A stretch of 46,319 bases of DNA from an uncultured bacterium (GTDB lineage: Bacteria > Pseudomonadota > Gammaproteobacteria > Burkholderiales > Burkholderiaceae_E). The notes beneath the pieces are model-generated. The model was given only the letters and a program-made list of their open reading frames with translations. It had not been told where the DNA came from and searched no databases. The stretch covers positions 1-46,319 of the forward strand of contig CAIPNM010000216.1 in the NCBI GenBank assembly GCA_903866395.1, written 5' to 3'. Shown here piece by piece: positions 18,197 to 26,737 of the stretch. Numbering within the stretch: position 1 is the first letter of the stretch; each line of letters starts with the position of its first letter. Both the position numbers and the translations under genes were made by a program.

Positions 18197-19303
18197 ATGA
18201 CAACCGGGCACGCTTTCGCCGCAGGAATCGTTCGCTGGCAGGCGCAGTTCGGGCGGCACGATCTCCCCTGGCAGGGCACTCGCGACCCCTATCGCATCTG
18301 GCTTTCAGAGGTGATGTTGCAGCAGACGCAGGTGCGCACCGTCATTCCCTATTACCTCAGGTTTCTTGACTGCTTTCCCGACGTGGCTGCGATCGCCGCA
18401 GCGCCGCTCGAGCGGGTGATGGAACTCTGGAGCGGGCTCGGTTACTACAGCCGGGCGCGTAATCTTCACCGCTGCGCGCAGAGCGTGGTGCGGCAGCACG
18501 GCGGACGCTTCCCCGGCTCGGCCGCAGCGCTTGCCGAGCTGCCGGGAATCGGACCCTCCACGGCTGCGGCCATCGCCGCGTTCGCGTTCGGGGAGCGCTC
18601 AGCGATCCTCGATGGCAATGTGAAACGCGTGCTTTGCCGGCACTTCGGGGTGGCGGGCTGGCCCGGCGAACGGCGGGTTGAACAGATGCTCTGGGCGATC
18701 GCCCAGCGTGAACTGCCCGAGCGCGATATCGAGCGCTACACGCAGGGTCTCATGGACCTGGGAGCGCAGACCTGTGTGCGCTCGCGCCCGCGTTGCGACA
18801 GTTGCCCGGTGGCGGCGAGCTGCGTCGCGCGGATCGAGGGTCGTCAGGCTTTGTTACCGATGGCACGACCGCCCCGCGCGACGCCGGTTCGCGAGGCCGG
18901 CTGGCTGGTGATCCTGGATCAGGATTCGGTGCTTCTTGAGCGCCGACCGCCAACCGGCATCTGGGGTGGGCTACTCAGCTTTCCCGAGGTGGCCCCGGGT
19001 GAGCGCGAGCGCGCAGCCGAGGCCGCCGTGGCGCGCTTTGGTGTCACGCCCTGGCGGGTGACGGCGCTTGCCCCAGTGCACCATGCGTTTACGCACTTTC
19101 GCCTGATCGCGCACCCGATGCTGATCGAGGTGGGTCGCGGCGGCGTGCTTGCGACCGAGTCGCAGACGATATGGGTTGCGCGGGCCACAGCCGGGCAGCA
19201 GGCATTGCCTCAGCCCGTGCGTGGTTTTCTCGAGCAACTCTCGTTGTCGGTTGGACCTGACCCGGCTCTGCGGAAGCGGCGCGACCCGACGGACGGCGGG
19301 TAG
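18197..19303 (+). CDS. mutY: Adenine DNA glycosylase
   Basis: Removes adenine opposite 8-oxoguanine. Residues: catalytic Glu38 (SEVMLQQTQV), helix-hairpin-helix LPGIGPSTAAAIAAFAFG at about 115-132, catalytic Asp139 (ILDGNVKRVL), and the 4Fe-4S cluster ligands Cys193, Cys200, Cys203, Cys209 with the standard C-x6-C-x2-C-x5-C spacing. The C-terminal NUDIX-like domain recognises 8-oxoG. Length 368 is usual. It is convergent with the LON-domain gene, with only five bases between. Confidence 0.97.
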   Translation: MTTGHAFAAGIVRWQAQFGRHDLPWQGTRDPYRIWLSEVMLQQTQVRTVIPYYLRFLDCFPDVAAIAAAPLERVMELWSGLGYYSRARNLHRCAQSVVRQHGGRFPGSAAALAELPGIGPSTAAAIAAFAFGERSAILDGNVKRVLCRHFGVAGWPGERRVEQMLWAIAQRELPERDIERYTQGLMDLGAQTCVRSRPRCDSCPVAASCVARIEGRQALLPMARPPRATPVREAGWLVILDQDSVLLERRPPTGIWGGLLSFPEVAPGERERAAEAAVARFGVTPWRVTALAPVHHAFTHFRLIAHPMLIEVGRGGVLATESQTIWVARATAGQQALPQPVRGFLEQLSLSVGPDPALRKRRDPTDGG

Positions 19304-19308
19304 GGCCC

Positions 19309-19923
19309 TCAGATCACCTGTTCGCGCTGCAGGATTTCGTGGATCAGTGCGAGTCGGCGAAGCGGATCGGTGAGCGCCATCAGCATGTGCCGCGACGGCA
19401 TTGAGAGCGGAAGAAGTTCGGCCAGCCGGTTGGCAATCCAGCCCGCGGCGTCGGGTGAGTAGGGCTCGGCTAGGATTCGGCGAGCCGGTTCAGGCTCGCG
19501 GGCGCAGATGTCGTCGATCACGCGACGAATCAGGACCGAGCAGGCGGCAAGCTCCGCGGGCACCGGGACTTCAGGATCGTCTTCGATCAACTCGACCGTG
19601 GCGCGGATCAACCCGTTTGCCTCCACGCTGCGCTCAATCACGGTGAAGCGGGAAGTGCCCACGGTGCGCAGCTGCAGCACGCCCGGCTCGGTCATGTCCC
19701 AGTCGTCGATGCGCGCCATGCAGCCGGTTGATTCATGATCAGCGGGCGTACCGACTTCCCGACCCTGCGTGATGAGGCACACGCCGAACGGGTGCGAGCG
19801 GTTCATGCACTCGCGCACCATGTCCATGTAGCGCACTTCGAAAATACGCAGTGGCAGCACCCCGCCCGGAAAGAGGACGGTGCCCAGCGGAAAAATCGGT
19901 AGCGTCACGAGGCTCGCGTTCAT
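19309..19923 (-). CDS. LON substrate-binding domain protein
   Basis: A 204-residue stand-alone protein with the N-terminal domain of Lon protease and no ATPase or protease part. It starts TLPIFPLGTVLFPGGVLPLRIFEVRYMDM, the hallmark of the family, and has a GCMARIDDWD strand and a C-terminal helical part. The start at 19923 overlaps the rapZ stop (ATGA), which settles the start against a longer non-homologous frame. Stand-alone members are common in proteobacteria; their role is not settled. Confidence 0.9.
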   Translation of the reverse strand: MNASLVTLPIFPLGTVLFPGGVLPLRIFEVRYMDMVRECMNRSHPFGVCLITQGREVGTPADHESTGCMARIDDWDMTEPGVLQLRTVGTSRFTVIERSVEANGLIRATVELIEDDPEVPVPAELAACSVLIRRVIDDICAREPEPARRILAEPYSPDAAGWIANRLAELLPLSMPSRHMLMALTDPLRRLALIHEILQREQVI

Positions 19924-20801
19924 CGGTGCGCGCCTGCAGCCTGCTCGCGCATGGCGACCCCGCGGTGGCGGACCAGCACCTGTTCCCGGTTGCGAAAATG
20001 GGCGGCGAGCCGCTCGACGCAGTACACCGAGCGGTGCTGGCCGCCGGTGCAGCCCACTGCCACGGTGAGGTAGCTCCGGTTCTCGAGGATGTAGTGCGGC
20101 AGCCAGTTCTCGAGAAAACGCGTGACATCGCCCACCATCTGCTGCACGGCCGAGATGCCATCGAGGTAACCGGCCACCGCGCGGTCCAGGCCAGTGAGCG
20201 GGCGCAACTCCGGCACGTAGAATGGATTGGGCAGGCATCGCACATCGAACACCAGATCAGCGTCAAGAGGCACGCCGGTTTTGTACGCAAAGGATTCGAA
20301 CAGCAGGGTGAGCGCCGCGCGGTTGGAGCCGACCACGTCACGCACCCAGGTGCGCAATACGTTCGGATGCAGATCGCTGGTGTCGATGGAGATACCCAGC
20401 CCCTCGAGCTCGGACAGCAGTTCGCGTTCGTGTGCGATCGATTCGGTAAGCGTGGGCACCGCTGCGCCGGGGCTTGCCGATGACAACGGGTGGCGTCGCC
20501 GGGTTTCCGAGTAACGCTGGATCAGGGTGTCGTTACGCGCATCGAGAAACAGTACCTTCACATCGTGGCCGTAACGGCTCAGTCCGTGGGCGAGCGACGG
20601 TAGCTCAGCGAGTTCGCGCCCACCGCGCGAATCGATGGCCACCGCAACCCGCTCGGCGCCCTGTTCGCTCAGGTGCCCGATCACTTCCTGAAGAAAGCGG
20701 ACCGGCAGATTATCGATGCAGAAAAAGCCGTCATCTTCGAGCACCCGCAGGGCGATCGATTTGCCAGATCCGGAAATGCCGGTGATCAGAATGACGCGCA
20801 T
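19920..20801 (-). CDS. rapZ: RNase adapter protein RapZ
   Basis: P-loop protein of 293 residues. In enterobacteria it directs RNase E to the sRNA GlmZ and so controls glucosamine-6-phosphate synthase. Walker A GISGSGKS is at residues 8-15, followed by LEDDGFFCIDNLP; the C-terminal RNA-binding domain has VAVGCTGGQHRSVY. The gene belongs to the rpoN-ptsN-hprK-rapZ cluster. Whether GlmZ exists here cannot be seen. Confidence 0.96.
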   Translation of the reverse strand: MRVILITGISGSGKSIALRVLEDDGFFCIDNLPVRFLQEVIGHLSEQGAERVAVAIDSRGGRELAELPSLAHGLSRYGHDVKVLFLDARNDTLIQRYSETRRRHPLSSASPGAAVPTLTESIAHERELLSELEGLGISIDTSDLHPNVLRTWVRDVVGSNRAALTLLFESFAYKTGVPLDADLVFDVRCLPNPFYVPELRPLTGLDRAVAGYLDGISAVQQMVGDVTRFLENWLPHYILENRSYLTVAVGCTGGQHRSVYCVERLAAHFRNREQVLVRHRGVAMREQAAGAHR

Positions 20802-20844
20802 GCGGTGATCTTACTCGAGCGCAGTGCGCTCAAGCGTCAAGCAC

Positions 20845-21777
20845 CTAGCCACCGCCGGTTTCGATCATCTGGCGTTGGCGCTCAACGAAGTCACCCATCG
20901 TATCGAAGCCGCGCAGCTGGAGCACGGTGCTTCGCACGGCGGCCTCGGTCAACACCGCGAGGTTGCGACCCGCTGCCACCGGAATCACCACCTTTCGAAT
21001 AGGTACCCCCAGCACTTCCTGTGTGAGCGCTTCAAGCGGCAGTCGCTGGTATTCGTTTTCCATGGTGCTGCGGCGAACCAGATGAACGATGAGCTTGAGC
21101 TTCATCTTCGGCCGCACGGCGGTTTCGCCGAAGATCGTCCTGATATCAAGAAGGCCTAGCCCGCGGACTTCCAGAAGATTGCGAAGAAGCGGCGGGCAGC
21201 GACCCTCCAGCGTGTGGGGTGCGATGCGACTCAGATCGACCACATCATCGGCCACCAGTCCGTGGCCGCGGCTCACGAGTTCGAGGGCGAGCTCGCTTTT
21301 GCCCAGCCCAGATTCGCCCGAGATCAGGACCCCCATGCCGAGCACATCCATCAGCACGCCGTGCATCTGACAGGTTTCCGCGGCGGCCTTGCCCAGGTAG
21401 TGTCGCAGCGTGTCGATGACGCGCGCCGCCGAGAGGGGGCTCGCGATCAGTGGCATCCGATCGCGCGTGGCTGAATCGATCAGCGCGCCCGGCGGCTGCA
21501 AGCTGTCGGCGACGATGACGGCGGGCGGATGACCGGCGACCAGGTCGGTGAGGATGCCCTGCTGGTGTGCTGGGTCGTGGCGCAGAAAGAAATCAAGTTC
21601 GGGGTGACCGAAGACATGGATGCGGTTGGGGTGGATCAGGTTCAGGTGGCCGATCAGATCGGCGGGCTCGGCTGCGGTTTGCGCCACCTCCCGCGCCTCG
21701 CCAGGGCGGCCCGCCACCCAGGCTAGGGCGAGCTCCTCCGCGTTGGCGGCAAATAGATCTGCAACGGTAACGCTCAT
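20845..21777 (-). CDS. hprK: HPr kinase/phosphorylase
   Basis: Phosphorylates and dephosphorylates HPr at serine, linking PTS activity to metabolism. Of 310 residues, the C-terminal half is the kinase domain: His139 (QMHG), Walker A GESGLGKS at 154-161, LVADDVVDLSRI, and the phosphorylase-related KLKLIVHL and VRRSTMENEYQRLPL segments. In Gram-negatives with an incomplete PTS this enzyme is regulatory. It sits in order after ptsN and before rapZ. Confidence 0.96.
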   Translation of the reverse strand: MSVTVADLFAANAEELALAWVAGRPGEAREVAQTAAEPADLIGHLNLIHPNRIHVFGHPELDFFLRHDPAHQQGILTDLVAGHPPAVIVADSLQPPGALIDSATRDRMPLIASPLSAARVIDTLRHYLGKAAAETCQMHGVLMDVLGMGVLISGESGLGKSELALELVSRGHGLVADDVVDLSRIAPHTLEGRCPPLLRNLLEVRGLGLLDIRTIFGETAVRPKMKLKLIVHLVRRSTMENEYQRLPLEALTQEVLGVPIRKVVIPVAAGRNLAVLTEAAVRSTVLQLRGFDTMGDFVERQRQMIETGGG

Positions 21778-21835
21778 CGCGGCGCTCCAGGATTCGGATG
21801 GTGCGTGAGCTTAGCGGTTCGGGGCGCGCCCGAAC

Positions 21836-22306
21836 TCAGGCCGCAGGGCGGCAGGGCTCCCACACCGCCAGCGCCTGATAGAGGCGCTCGCAATCGGCCT
21901 CGCAGTTCATCTGACTGCGCATGCCCTGATCGGAAAGAAGCTCTGCCACCTCCGACAGGATCTCCAGGTGCTCTTCGGTGGCGTGTTCAGGCACCAACAA
22001 AAATACGAGCAGTGAGACCGGCTGTCCGTCGGGCGCGTCAAATGCGATGGGCTCGGTGAGCCGCACCACGGCCGCGCGTGCCTCGCGCAGGCCCTTGATG
22101 CGCCCGTGCGGAATCGCGACCCCTTCTCCAAGTCCGGTTGAACCCAGACGCTCGCGCGCGAATAGCGAGTCGAATACCCGGCTGCGCTCAATGCCGTAGA
22201 GGTTTTCGAACAGCAAACCAATCTGCTCGAAAAGACGCTTCTTGCTGGTTACTGACACGCCGACCACAACATTGGTCGGAGCAAGCAACCGGTTCAGTCG
22301 ACTCAT
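21836..22306 (-). CDS. ptsN: Nitrogen-PTS EIIA component
   Basis: EIIA(Ntr) of 156 residues, the terminal phosphoacceptor of the nitrogen-related phosphotransferase system. The active-site histidine is His67 in GEGVAIPHGRIKGL. MSRLNRLL at 22306 is the expected start; the frame open upstream to 22507 is not homologous. It is usually preceded by hpf after rpoN, but here about 226 bases without a coding sequence separate it from rpoN. Confidence 0.95.
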   Translation of the reverse strand: MSRLNRLLAPTNVVVGVSVTSKKRLFEQIGLLFENLYGIERSRVFDSLFARERLGSTGLGEGVAIPHGRIKGLREARAAVVRLTEPIAFDAPDGQPVSLLVFLLVPEHATEEHLEILSEVAELLSDQGMRSQMNCEADCERLYQALAVWEPCRPAA

Positions 22307-22425
22307 GGAGTTTGACTCCGCACCCAGCCGCGGGGACTCACGGCGGGATTGCTCGATCGGATCGAAGGCGAATCCGGTGGAAAAAGTGCTGCGAGTATAC
22401 AAGCGTCCAGGATTCCCGACGAACG

Positions 22426-22463
22426 ATATTGCTGCGCCGCAACAATATCTGATGTTGCGGCGC
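22426..22463. repeat. Two mutually exclusive hairpins upstream of ptsN
   Basis: GCGCCGCAACA (22434-22444) and TGTTGCGGCGC (22453-22463) form a perfect 11-pair stem with an 8-base loop. Overlapping it, ATATTG (22426-22431) pairs with CAATAT (22443-22448) with an inner TGC/GCA. Both cannot form at once. They lie in the rpoN-ptsN gap, in the 5' leader of ptsN. No T-run follows. Confidence 0.45.
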
Positions 22464-22532
22464 GCCAACGTACGTGGTGTGCGCCCTGCGTTGTACTGGG
22501 CCAACAATTACGCCCAACCCCGCTGGCCAAGA

Positions 22533-24029
22533 TCAGAGCGATTTCCGTTGGGCGACCGGCGCGATGCGTAACGACTCACGGTACTTGGCGACGGTGCGGC
22601 GGGCCACGACGATCCCCTGCTCGCCCAGCATGTCGGCGATCTGGCTGTCGGAGAGCGGACGGCGGGCATCTTCGGCGCCGATCAGCTGCTTGATCAGCGC
22701 CCGGATCGCGGTGCTGGAAGCAGCGCCCCCGGTGTCGGTGGCGACATGGCTTCCGAAGAAGTACTTGAGCTCGAATGTGCCATGTGGTGTGAGCATGTAC
22801 TTCTGTGTAGTGACCCGTGAAATCGTGGACTCATGCAAATCTAATGTGTCGGCAATTTCCCGGAGAACCAGCGGTCGCATGGCCACTGCCCCGTGTGAGA
22901 AGAAGCCGCGCTGGCGCTCCACGATGGCCTGCGAGACCCTGAGAATGGTGTCAAAACGCTGGGCGATGTTCTTGATCATCCAGCGGGCTTCCTGGAGCGG
23001 GCCGGACAGGTTGCCCGATGCGCTGCCGCGATTGCGGCGCAGGATGTCGGCGTACATGTCGTTCACCCGCAGCTTGGGCATCACATCGGGGTTGAGCGCC
23101 GCGGTCCAGCCGGCCCGCGTGCGGCGAACGATCACATCGGGCACCACATAGCCGGCGTCATCCGACCCGAAGCGGGCGCCCGGTCTGGGCTCCAGGCTGC
23201 GGATCAGCGTGTGCGCCTGCCGCAGGCTGTCTTCGTCGCACTGCAACACTCGCCGCAACCGAACAAAATCGCGCGCTGCGAGTAGCTCCAGGTGGTCGAC
23301 CACGATCGCCCGAGCGACTGCCATCACCTCCGGGTCGTCATGGTCGGTCTGGGCAAGCTGCAGCAGCAGACATTCCTTCAGATTGCGCGCGGCGACGCCC
23401 GGCGGGTCAAAGCTCTGCAAGAGCTTGAGCGCGGCCGTCACTTCGTCCGGATCGATCTCGAGCTCGGCGGGCAGCGCCTCGCGGAACTCGTCCAGGCTGG
23501 TAGTGAGCATGCCGTCGCGATCCAGTTCGTCGATCAGGAGCTCGATCAGCGCGCGGTCGCGGCGCTCGAGGCGGGTGGCGAAGAGCTGCTCGCGCAGGTG
23601 CTCAACCAGCGAGACTCCGGCGCCCGCCAGCTGAGGGTATTCGCGCTCGTCGTCGTCATCGTTTTGCGAGCGCGAGCCGCTGTCGTGTCCCCAGTCTGCA
23701 GGCGCGTCGTCGCCATCCGAATTGCTGCCACCCGAGTCGGTGTCAGCCTCCCGATCGCCTTCGTCGTTGCGCTGGGCGGTTTCGGCGGGCGTTCCGCCCA
23801 GATCAGCGAGTCCCTGCGGCAGCGGTGGATCAAGCGTCCCGTTTGCCGAGATGCTCACGCACTCGCCGAGCGGGTCGTCATCGCGTTCAAGCAGCGGGTT
23901 CTCGGCCAGCATCTGCTCGATCTCTTGATTCAGCTCGAGCGTGGAGAGCTGCAGCAGCCGGATGGACTGCTGCAACTGCGGGGTGAGGGCGAGCTGCTGA
24001 CTAAGCTTGAACTGGAGAGCGGTTTTCAT
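22533..24029 (-). CDS. rpoN: RNA polymerase sigma-54 factor
   Basis: A 498-residue sigma-54. Region I is glutamine- and leucine-rich ([29 protein letters not shown]) and contacts enhancer-binding activators. Region II is acidic (about 55-145). Region III ends with the RpoN box [10 protein letters not shown] at residues 476-485, which recognises the -24 element. All parts are intact. It follows lptB by 36 bases, the conserved proteobacterial arrangement. Confidence 0.97.
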   Translation of the reverse strand: MKTALQFKLSQQLALTPQLQQSIRLLQLSTLELNQEIEQMLAENPLLERDDDPLGECVSISANGTLDPPLPQGLADLGGTPAETAQRNDEGDREADTDSGGSNSDGDDAPADWGHDSGSRSQNDDDDEREYPQLAGAGVSLVEHLREQLFATRLERRDRALIELLIDELDRDGMLTTSLDEFREALPAELEIDPDEVTAALKLLQSFDPPGVAARNLKECLLLQLAQTDHDDPEVMAVARAIVVDHLELLAARDFVRLRRVLQCDEDSLRQAHTLIRSLEPRPGARFGSDDAGYVVPDVIVRRTRAGWTAALNPDVMPKLRVNDMYADILRRNRGSASGNLSGPLQEARWMIKNIAQRFDTILRVSQAIVERQRGFFSHGAVAMRPLVLREIADTLDLHESTISRVTTQKYMLTPHGTFELKYFFGSHVATDTGGAASSTAIRALIKQLIGAEDARRPLSDSQIADMLGEQGIVVARRTVAKYRESLRIAPVAQRKSL

Positions 24030-24065
24030 CAGGGCCTGGTTTTGCGCAGCCCACCCGCGGCCGCG

Positions 24066-24824
24066 CTACATCGAAAAATGTTCACCGAGGTAGTAGCGCC
24101 GCACGTCGTCATTTTCAACAACTTCATCGGGTCGGCCGAAAGCAAGAACGGTACCATCCCTAATGATATAAGCCCTGTCGCAGATTCCAAGCGTTTCTCG
24201 AACGTTGTGGTCTGTGATCAACACTCCGATGCCACGATCCTTGAGAAAACGGACGATACGCTGGATCTCGAGGACCGCAATCGGGTCTACGCCGGCAAAC
24301 GGCTCGTCCAACAGGATAAACCGGGGGGAATTCGCCAATGCCCGGGCGATCTCCACCCGACGGCGCTCGCCTCCCGAGAGCGAGAGCGCTGGATTGGAAC
24401 GAATATGGCCGATCTGCAGTTCATCGATCAGGCGATCGAGCCGCTCACGGATCTCGGCTTTTTCAAGTGGCGCGCCGGTGGCATCACGCTGCAGCTCAAG
24501 CACTGCGGTGATGTTCTCCTCGACGGTGAGCTTGCGAAACACCGACGCTTCCTGCGGCAGGTAAGCAAGCCCCAGGCGGGCGCGGCGATGGATGGGCAGC
24601 CGTCCGATGGGCTGGTCGTCCAGCGTGATGCTGCCGCCATCGCATGGCACCAGGCCCACGATCATGTAGAAACAGGTGGTCTTGCCGGCGCCGTTGGGCC
24701 CCAGCAGTCCCACCACTTGACCGCTTGCGACCTCCACCGACACATCGCGGACGACCTTGCGCCCGTGATAGGCCTTCATCAGCTGGGTGGCAATGAGCCG
24801 ACTGGTGGGAGGCGCTGCGCTCAC
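24066..24824 (-). CDS. lptB: LPS export ABC transporter ATP-binding protein
   Basis: Cytoplasmic ATPase (252 residues) of the LptB2FGC complex that extracts LPS from the inner membrane. Walker A GPNGAGKTT, Q-loop YLPQE, signature LSGGERRRVEIARAL and Walker B FILLDEPFAGVDP are all present, with a C-terminal YYLGEHF segment characteristic of LptB. Eight bases separate it from lptA. lptF and lptG are not in the window. Confidence 0.97.
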   Translation of the reverse strand: MSAAPPTSRLIATQLMKAYHGRKVVRDVSVEVASGQVVGLLGPNGAGKTTCFYMIVGLVPCDGGSITLDDQPIGRLPIHRRARLGLAYLPQEASVFRKLTVEENITAVLELQRDATGAPLEKAEIRERLDRLIDELQIGHIRSNPALSLSGGERRRVEIARALANSPRFILLDEPFAGVDPIAVLEIQRIVRFLKDRGIGVLITDHNVRETLGICDRAYIIRDGTVLAFGRPDEVVENDDVRRYYLGEHFSM

Positions 24825-24832
24825 CGTGCGGC

Positions 24833-25573
24833 TCAGCGTCCGGGCTGCGCCGTGCCCAGCGACTCGGCCGGGCGCAGCGGGGCGGGTGGCGAGCTCGTCG
24901 TACCGCCCGTTGCTGACCGCGCTCCGGAGGTGGGCGATCCGGCGCCGGGCGTGGTGGGTGCCGCGCTACCGCCCGCATCCGGGCTGCCGTTGCGCCGTGG
25001 CTGGATCACCATGCGGACGCGGTCGCTGCCGAGCGCGCCCGGGGCGCGGCCCTCGACCGTGTAAAACTCGGCGCTGCTCTGATAGATGATCCGCGCGCCG
25101 TGCACCTCGTCTTGCACCTGCTCGCGCTCGAGTCGGCGCAGGGAGGCCTGGCTGGTGAGCGTGACCGTCTCGGCCTTGCCGTCATAGTCAATGACCAGGC
25201 CATAGCCCTCGACGAACTCCTCGAGTGCCTCGCGCTTTTGCCGGAAACTCGCGGGCTGTCCCTCGGCGCGGCCGTATTGAAAGCCCTCGGCGTCTTCACG
25301 CACGACCATGCGGTCGGAGCGGATCAGGATGGTGCCTTTGGTGAGGATCACGCGACCGATAAAAGTGCTGATGCGACGCGCGTCGTCGTATTCCATCCGG
25401 TCAGACTCGATCTGGACCGGCTTGTCGCGGTCGGCCTTCTCGGCGTACGCGCTCGTAGACAATGCGAGCAGCGCGGTCGCGAGCAGCGCACCCGCTTGGC
25501 GCAGCCCGACTCCCCGGCCCAGCGAGGCGTGGCCGAGGACAACTGAACGAAGGCGATGGAGAAGGTAGTGCAC
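24833..25573 (-). CDS. lptA: LPS transport periplasmic protein LptA
   Basis: Periplasmic bridge protein that carries LPS from LptC to LptD. It begins at a GTG with a long signal peptide ending near TSAYA, then the OstA domain: PVQIESDRMEYDDARRISTFIGRVILTKGT and a second repeat-like EFVEGYGLVIDYDGKAETVTL. The last 55 or so residues are Gly/Pro/Ser/Thr-rich and probably disordered, an extension beyond the usual LptA. It lies between lptC and lptB, 13 and 8 bases apart. Confidence 0.92.
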   Translation of the reverse strand: MHYLLHRLRSVVLGHASLGRGVGLRQAGALLATALLALSTSAYAEKADRDKPVQIESDRMEYDDARRISTFIGRVILTKGTILIRSDRMVVREDAEGFQYGRAEGQPASFRQKREALEEFVEGYGLVIDYDGKAETVTLTSQASLRRLEREQVQDEVHGARIIYQSSAEFYTVEGRAPGALGSDRVRMVIQPRRNGSPDAGGSAAPTTPGAGSPTSGARSATGGTTSSPPAPLRPAESLGTAQPGR

Positions 25574-25586
25574 GCGTTGAAAGGGC

Positions 25587-26183
25587 TCAGGGGTTGCGCC
25601 GCTCGGACACCCAGACGCCCCGGGCCTCGGAATCGACGCGTAGCGTTCGGGCGCGATTATTGAATTCCATACCGGTACCGGTCAAGGTTGACTGGCCGCG
25701 TGTGACCACCACCGGACGATCGGTGATCGCAACCTCGCGGTCGGAAAACACCCTGGCGAATTCGGTGCGGATCTGCATGGGGGGGTCGATGGCGGTTCCG
25801 GGCCGGTCGAGCTGCACCGAACCTTCAAGAATGGTCTCCTGGCTTTCGCGCACCGACTGTCCGCGAAGTGCGGTGACGGTCACGCGAGGCTGCGCCGGAT
25901 CAAGCGAGACCATGGTGGGTCGGGTGTACCGGGTGGTGTCGGAGCGGCGGAAGTGCTCCATGCGATCCGCACTCATCCGGAAAGCGGGCTCGCCCCGGTC
26001 GTTCAGGCGCAGCAGCAGCACATTCTCGCCAAAGGCATCCGCGATGTCGGTGGTGTCCTGCACCAGACCGGGCATCACGAAGCGCTGGGCGATCTCGGAC
26101 AGATAGTAAGAGCCGGCTGCGAGCGTGAGCAAAAGCCCGACCGATACCGCCGCCGCCAGCCGGTCGTAAAAGCGCGGATTCAT
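25587..26183 (-). CDS. lptC: LPS export protein LptC
   Basis: Bitopic inner-membrane protein of 198 residues: one N-terminal membrane segment (LAAAVSVGLLLTLAAGSYYL) then a periplasmic beta-jellyroll that passes LPS to LptA. The segment DAFGENVLLLRLNDRGEPAFRMSADRMEHF fits the LptC fold. Sequence is poorly conserved in this family, so position is key: it overlaps kdsC by four bases and precedes lptA. Confidence 0.9.
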   Translation of the reverse strand: MNPRFYDRLAAAVSVGLLLTLAAGSYYLSEIAQRFVMPGLVQDTTDIADAFGENVLLLRLNDRGEPAFRMSADRMEHFRRSDTTRYTRPTMVSLDPAQPRVTVTALRGQSVRESQETILEGSVQLDRPGTAIDPPMQIRTEFARVFSDREVAITDRPVVVTRGQSTLTGTGMEFNNRARTLRVDSEARGVWVSERRNP

Positions 26184-26737
26184 GCCGGGTGGGGGGCGCC
26201 TGGCCCGGTTCGCCGGGCAAGCGCGGCCTCGAGCGCACCGCGACTGTCGAGAATGAATTCGGCCAGATCACGAATCGCCCCGGCACCGCCCGGGCGGGTC
26301 GACACCCAGTGCGCGCGGGCGCGAACCGCCGGTTCGGCATCGGCCACTGCGGCAGCGAATCCGGCCGCCATCATCGCGGGGAGGTCGGTCCAGTCATCGC
26401 CCGCAAAGCCCACCTGGTCGCGCGCGAGATCCAGTTCTGCGCACAGCGAATCGAGCGCCGCGAGCTTGTCGCGTGCGCCCTGTATCACCGTGGTGATGCC
26501 AAGCTCGGCTGCGCGCTGCTCGACGATGGCTGAGCGGCGCGCCGTGATGATGGCGAGCCGCAGTCCTGCTTCGCGCAGCAGGGTGAGACCAAAACCGTCG
26601 CGGACGCTGAACGCCTTCATGGCCTCGCCCTGCGGGCCGATGTAGATCCGACCGTCGGTGAGCGTGCCGTCCACATCGAGCGCAAGCGCCTGGATAGCCG
26701 CTGCTCGGGCCCGGATATCGGAGAGGGTTGCCGCCAT
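26180..26737 (-). CDS. kdsC: 3-deoxy-D-manno-octulosonate 8-phosphate phosphatase
   Basis: HAD phosphatase of 185 residues that makes Kdo from Kdo 8-phosphate. It has the nucleophile motif LALDVDGTLTDG near the N-terminus, KAFSVRDGFGLTLLREAGL, TARRS, and the metal-binding GDDWTDLPAM. No cap domain, as expected for KdsC. Its start overlaps the kdsD stop by one base (TGATG). Confidence 0.96.
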   Translation of the reverse strand: MAATLSDIRARAAAIQALALDVDGTLTDGRIYIGPQGEAMKAFSVRDGFGLTLLREAGLRLAIITARRSAIVEQRAAELGITTVIQGARDKLAALDSLCAELDLARDQVGFAGDDWTDLPAMMAAGFAAAVADAEPAVRARAHWVSTRPGGAGAIRDLAEFILDSRGALEAALARRTGPGAPHPA

